Assembly: GCA_034440115.1 (NCBI GenBank)
Contig: JAWXBM010000109.1
Coordinates: 1 to 23,442 of the forward strand
Length of the DNA: 23,442 nucleotides
Source of the DNA: JAWXBM01 sp034440115
Lineage (GTDB): Bacteria > Pseudomonadota > Gammaproteobacteria > Xanthomonadales > SZUA-36
Reading direction: 5' to 3'
A program made the translations under genes and the position numbers. This document shows, piece by piece, positions 23,039 through 23,442 of this stretch. The notes under the pieces are model-generated. The model did not search any database. It saw nothing but the letters and a program-made list of their open reading frames with translations, and had not been told where the DNA came from. The stretch's first letter is position 1, and every line of letters begins with the position of its first letter.

Positions 23039-23283
23039 TCGGGCAGATCATCAAGACCATCGGCAATGGCCGTGTCCCAAATTTCCATCTCTTCAAGGTT
23101 TGATTGCCTGACTTTGAGCGAGGCTGCAAGCAGTTTCTGGCGCAACTCCTCCTGGTCAAGTTGGGCTATATATTCACCTACTGCCTCGCGAATAACGGCG
23201 CTTTTGGTGGTGCTCAAGCGATGTGCCAACGCGGTCAGTTCGGCATCGAATTGCGCATCGGCTTTGAGGGTGATGGTTTTCAT
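23035..23283 (-). CDS. Ribbon-helix-helix antitoxin of the MazF-type toxin
   Basis: This 82-residue protein has an N-terminal ribbon-helix-helix DNA-binding unit (MKTITLKADAQFDAELTALA then LSTTKSAVIREAVGEYI, about 1-43). A charged C-terminal tail (about 45-82, ending in DDLPE) is likely to bind and block the toxin. The RHH should also repress the operon. It is of the CopG/ParD-like type rather than the AbrB-fold MazE of E. coli, a common pairing for PemK toxins. Its start lies 49 bases from the REP-like array at 23333. Confidence 0.85.
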   Translation of the reverse strand: MKTITLKADAQFDAELTALAHRLSTTKSAVIREAVGEYIAQLDQEELRQKLLAASLKVRQSNLEEMEIWDTAIADGLDDLPE

Positions 23284-23332
23284 TGCTTGATAAGGTAATA
23301 CTGAATTAAGTAATTGGCAAGGTGGTTATGGA

Positions 23333-23442
23333 TCCCGGATCAAGTCCGGGATGACGGTTGGGAAGGTCTGGGATGACGGTTGGGAAGGTCTGGGATGACG
23401 GTTGGGAAGGTCTGGGATGACGGTTGGGAAGGTCTGGGATGA
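23333..23442 (+). repeat. REP-like hairpin with at least four 22-bp tail repeats
   Basis: The hairpin TCCCGGA-TCAAG-TCCGGGA (23333-23351) is followed by 22-bp units at 23346-23367, 23368-23389, 23390-23411 and 23412-23433, and a fifth cut by the window edge. Each has a CYGGGATGACG core and the private tail GTTGGGAAGGT; the repeats are otherwise identical. It lies upstream of the antitoxin gene. Confidence 0.9.

Overview
The window looks like a chromosomal segment of a gammaproteobacterium, probably a free-living or marine one. The evidence is a long IlvA with two C-terminal ACT-like units, a TonB-dependent receptor (so a Gram-negative outer membrane), a tRNA with encoded CCA, and a moderately GC-rich sequence. 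This assignment comes from family resemblance read by eye, not from a search.

Layout. (1) Positions 194-8650, minus strand: a branched-chain amino acid superoperon transcribed in the order leader peptide, ilvD, leuA, leuC, leuD, leuB, ilvA. It is preceded by what looks like a complete transcription attenuator: a leader peptide with a Leu/Ile/Val run, competing hairpins and a terminator. (2) 8755-9189: a lone thioredoxin-type arsenate reductase, divergent from that operon, followed by a repeat array and an unrecognised membrane protein. (3) 10014-14060, plus strand: a TPP riboswitch and a thiamine uptake and salvage operon (TonB receptor, Thiamine_BP-like protein, PnuT-type permease, thiamine kinase-like protein). 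(4) 14117-18119, plus strand: an iodotyrosine-deiodinase-like flavoprotein, a glutathione S-transferase, a cardiolipin synthase and an overlapping acyltransferase. A pirin converges on them. (5) 19092-19690: decayed gene remnants (AbiEii-like nucleotidyltransferase, TPR protein). (6) 19753-20778: a one-protein regulator joining winged helix, GHKL ATPase and STAS-like DUF4325 domains. (7) 20905-21054: remnant of a REP-associated (Y1) transposase. Then come a YIP1-family membrane protein, an AT-rich intergenic region with a perfect 14-bp inverted repeat, a tRNA-Met(CAT) with its terminator, and a MazF-type toxin with a ribbon-helix-helix antitoxin.

Three intergenic arrays (1-186, 9206-9322, 23333-23442) share one design. 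A REP-like hairpin is followed outward by tandem copies of a 21-23 bp unit made of a common 11-base core, CYGGGRTGACG, and a tail private to that array.

The best candidates for new biology are the ilv/leu attenuator, the hairpin-plus-private-tail repeats, the HTH-GHKL-DUF4325 protein, the IYD-type dehalogenase with its substrate residues intact, and the Thiamine_BP protein inside a riboswitch-controlled thiamine operon. No complete new defence or mobile system is visible; the defence-like content is one toxin-antitoxin pair and one dead AbiEii-like remnant.
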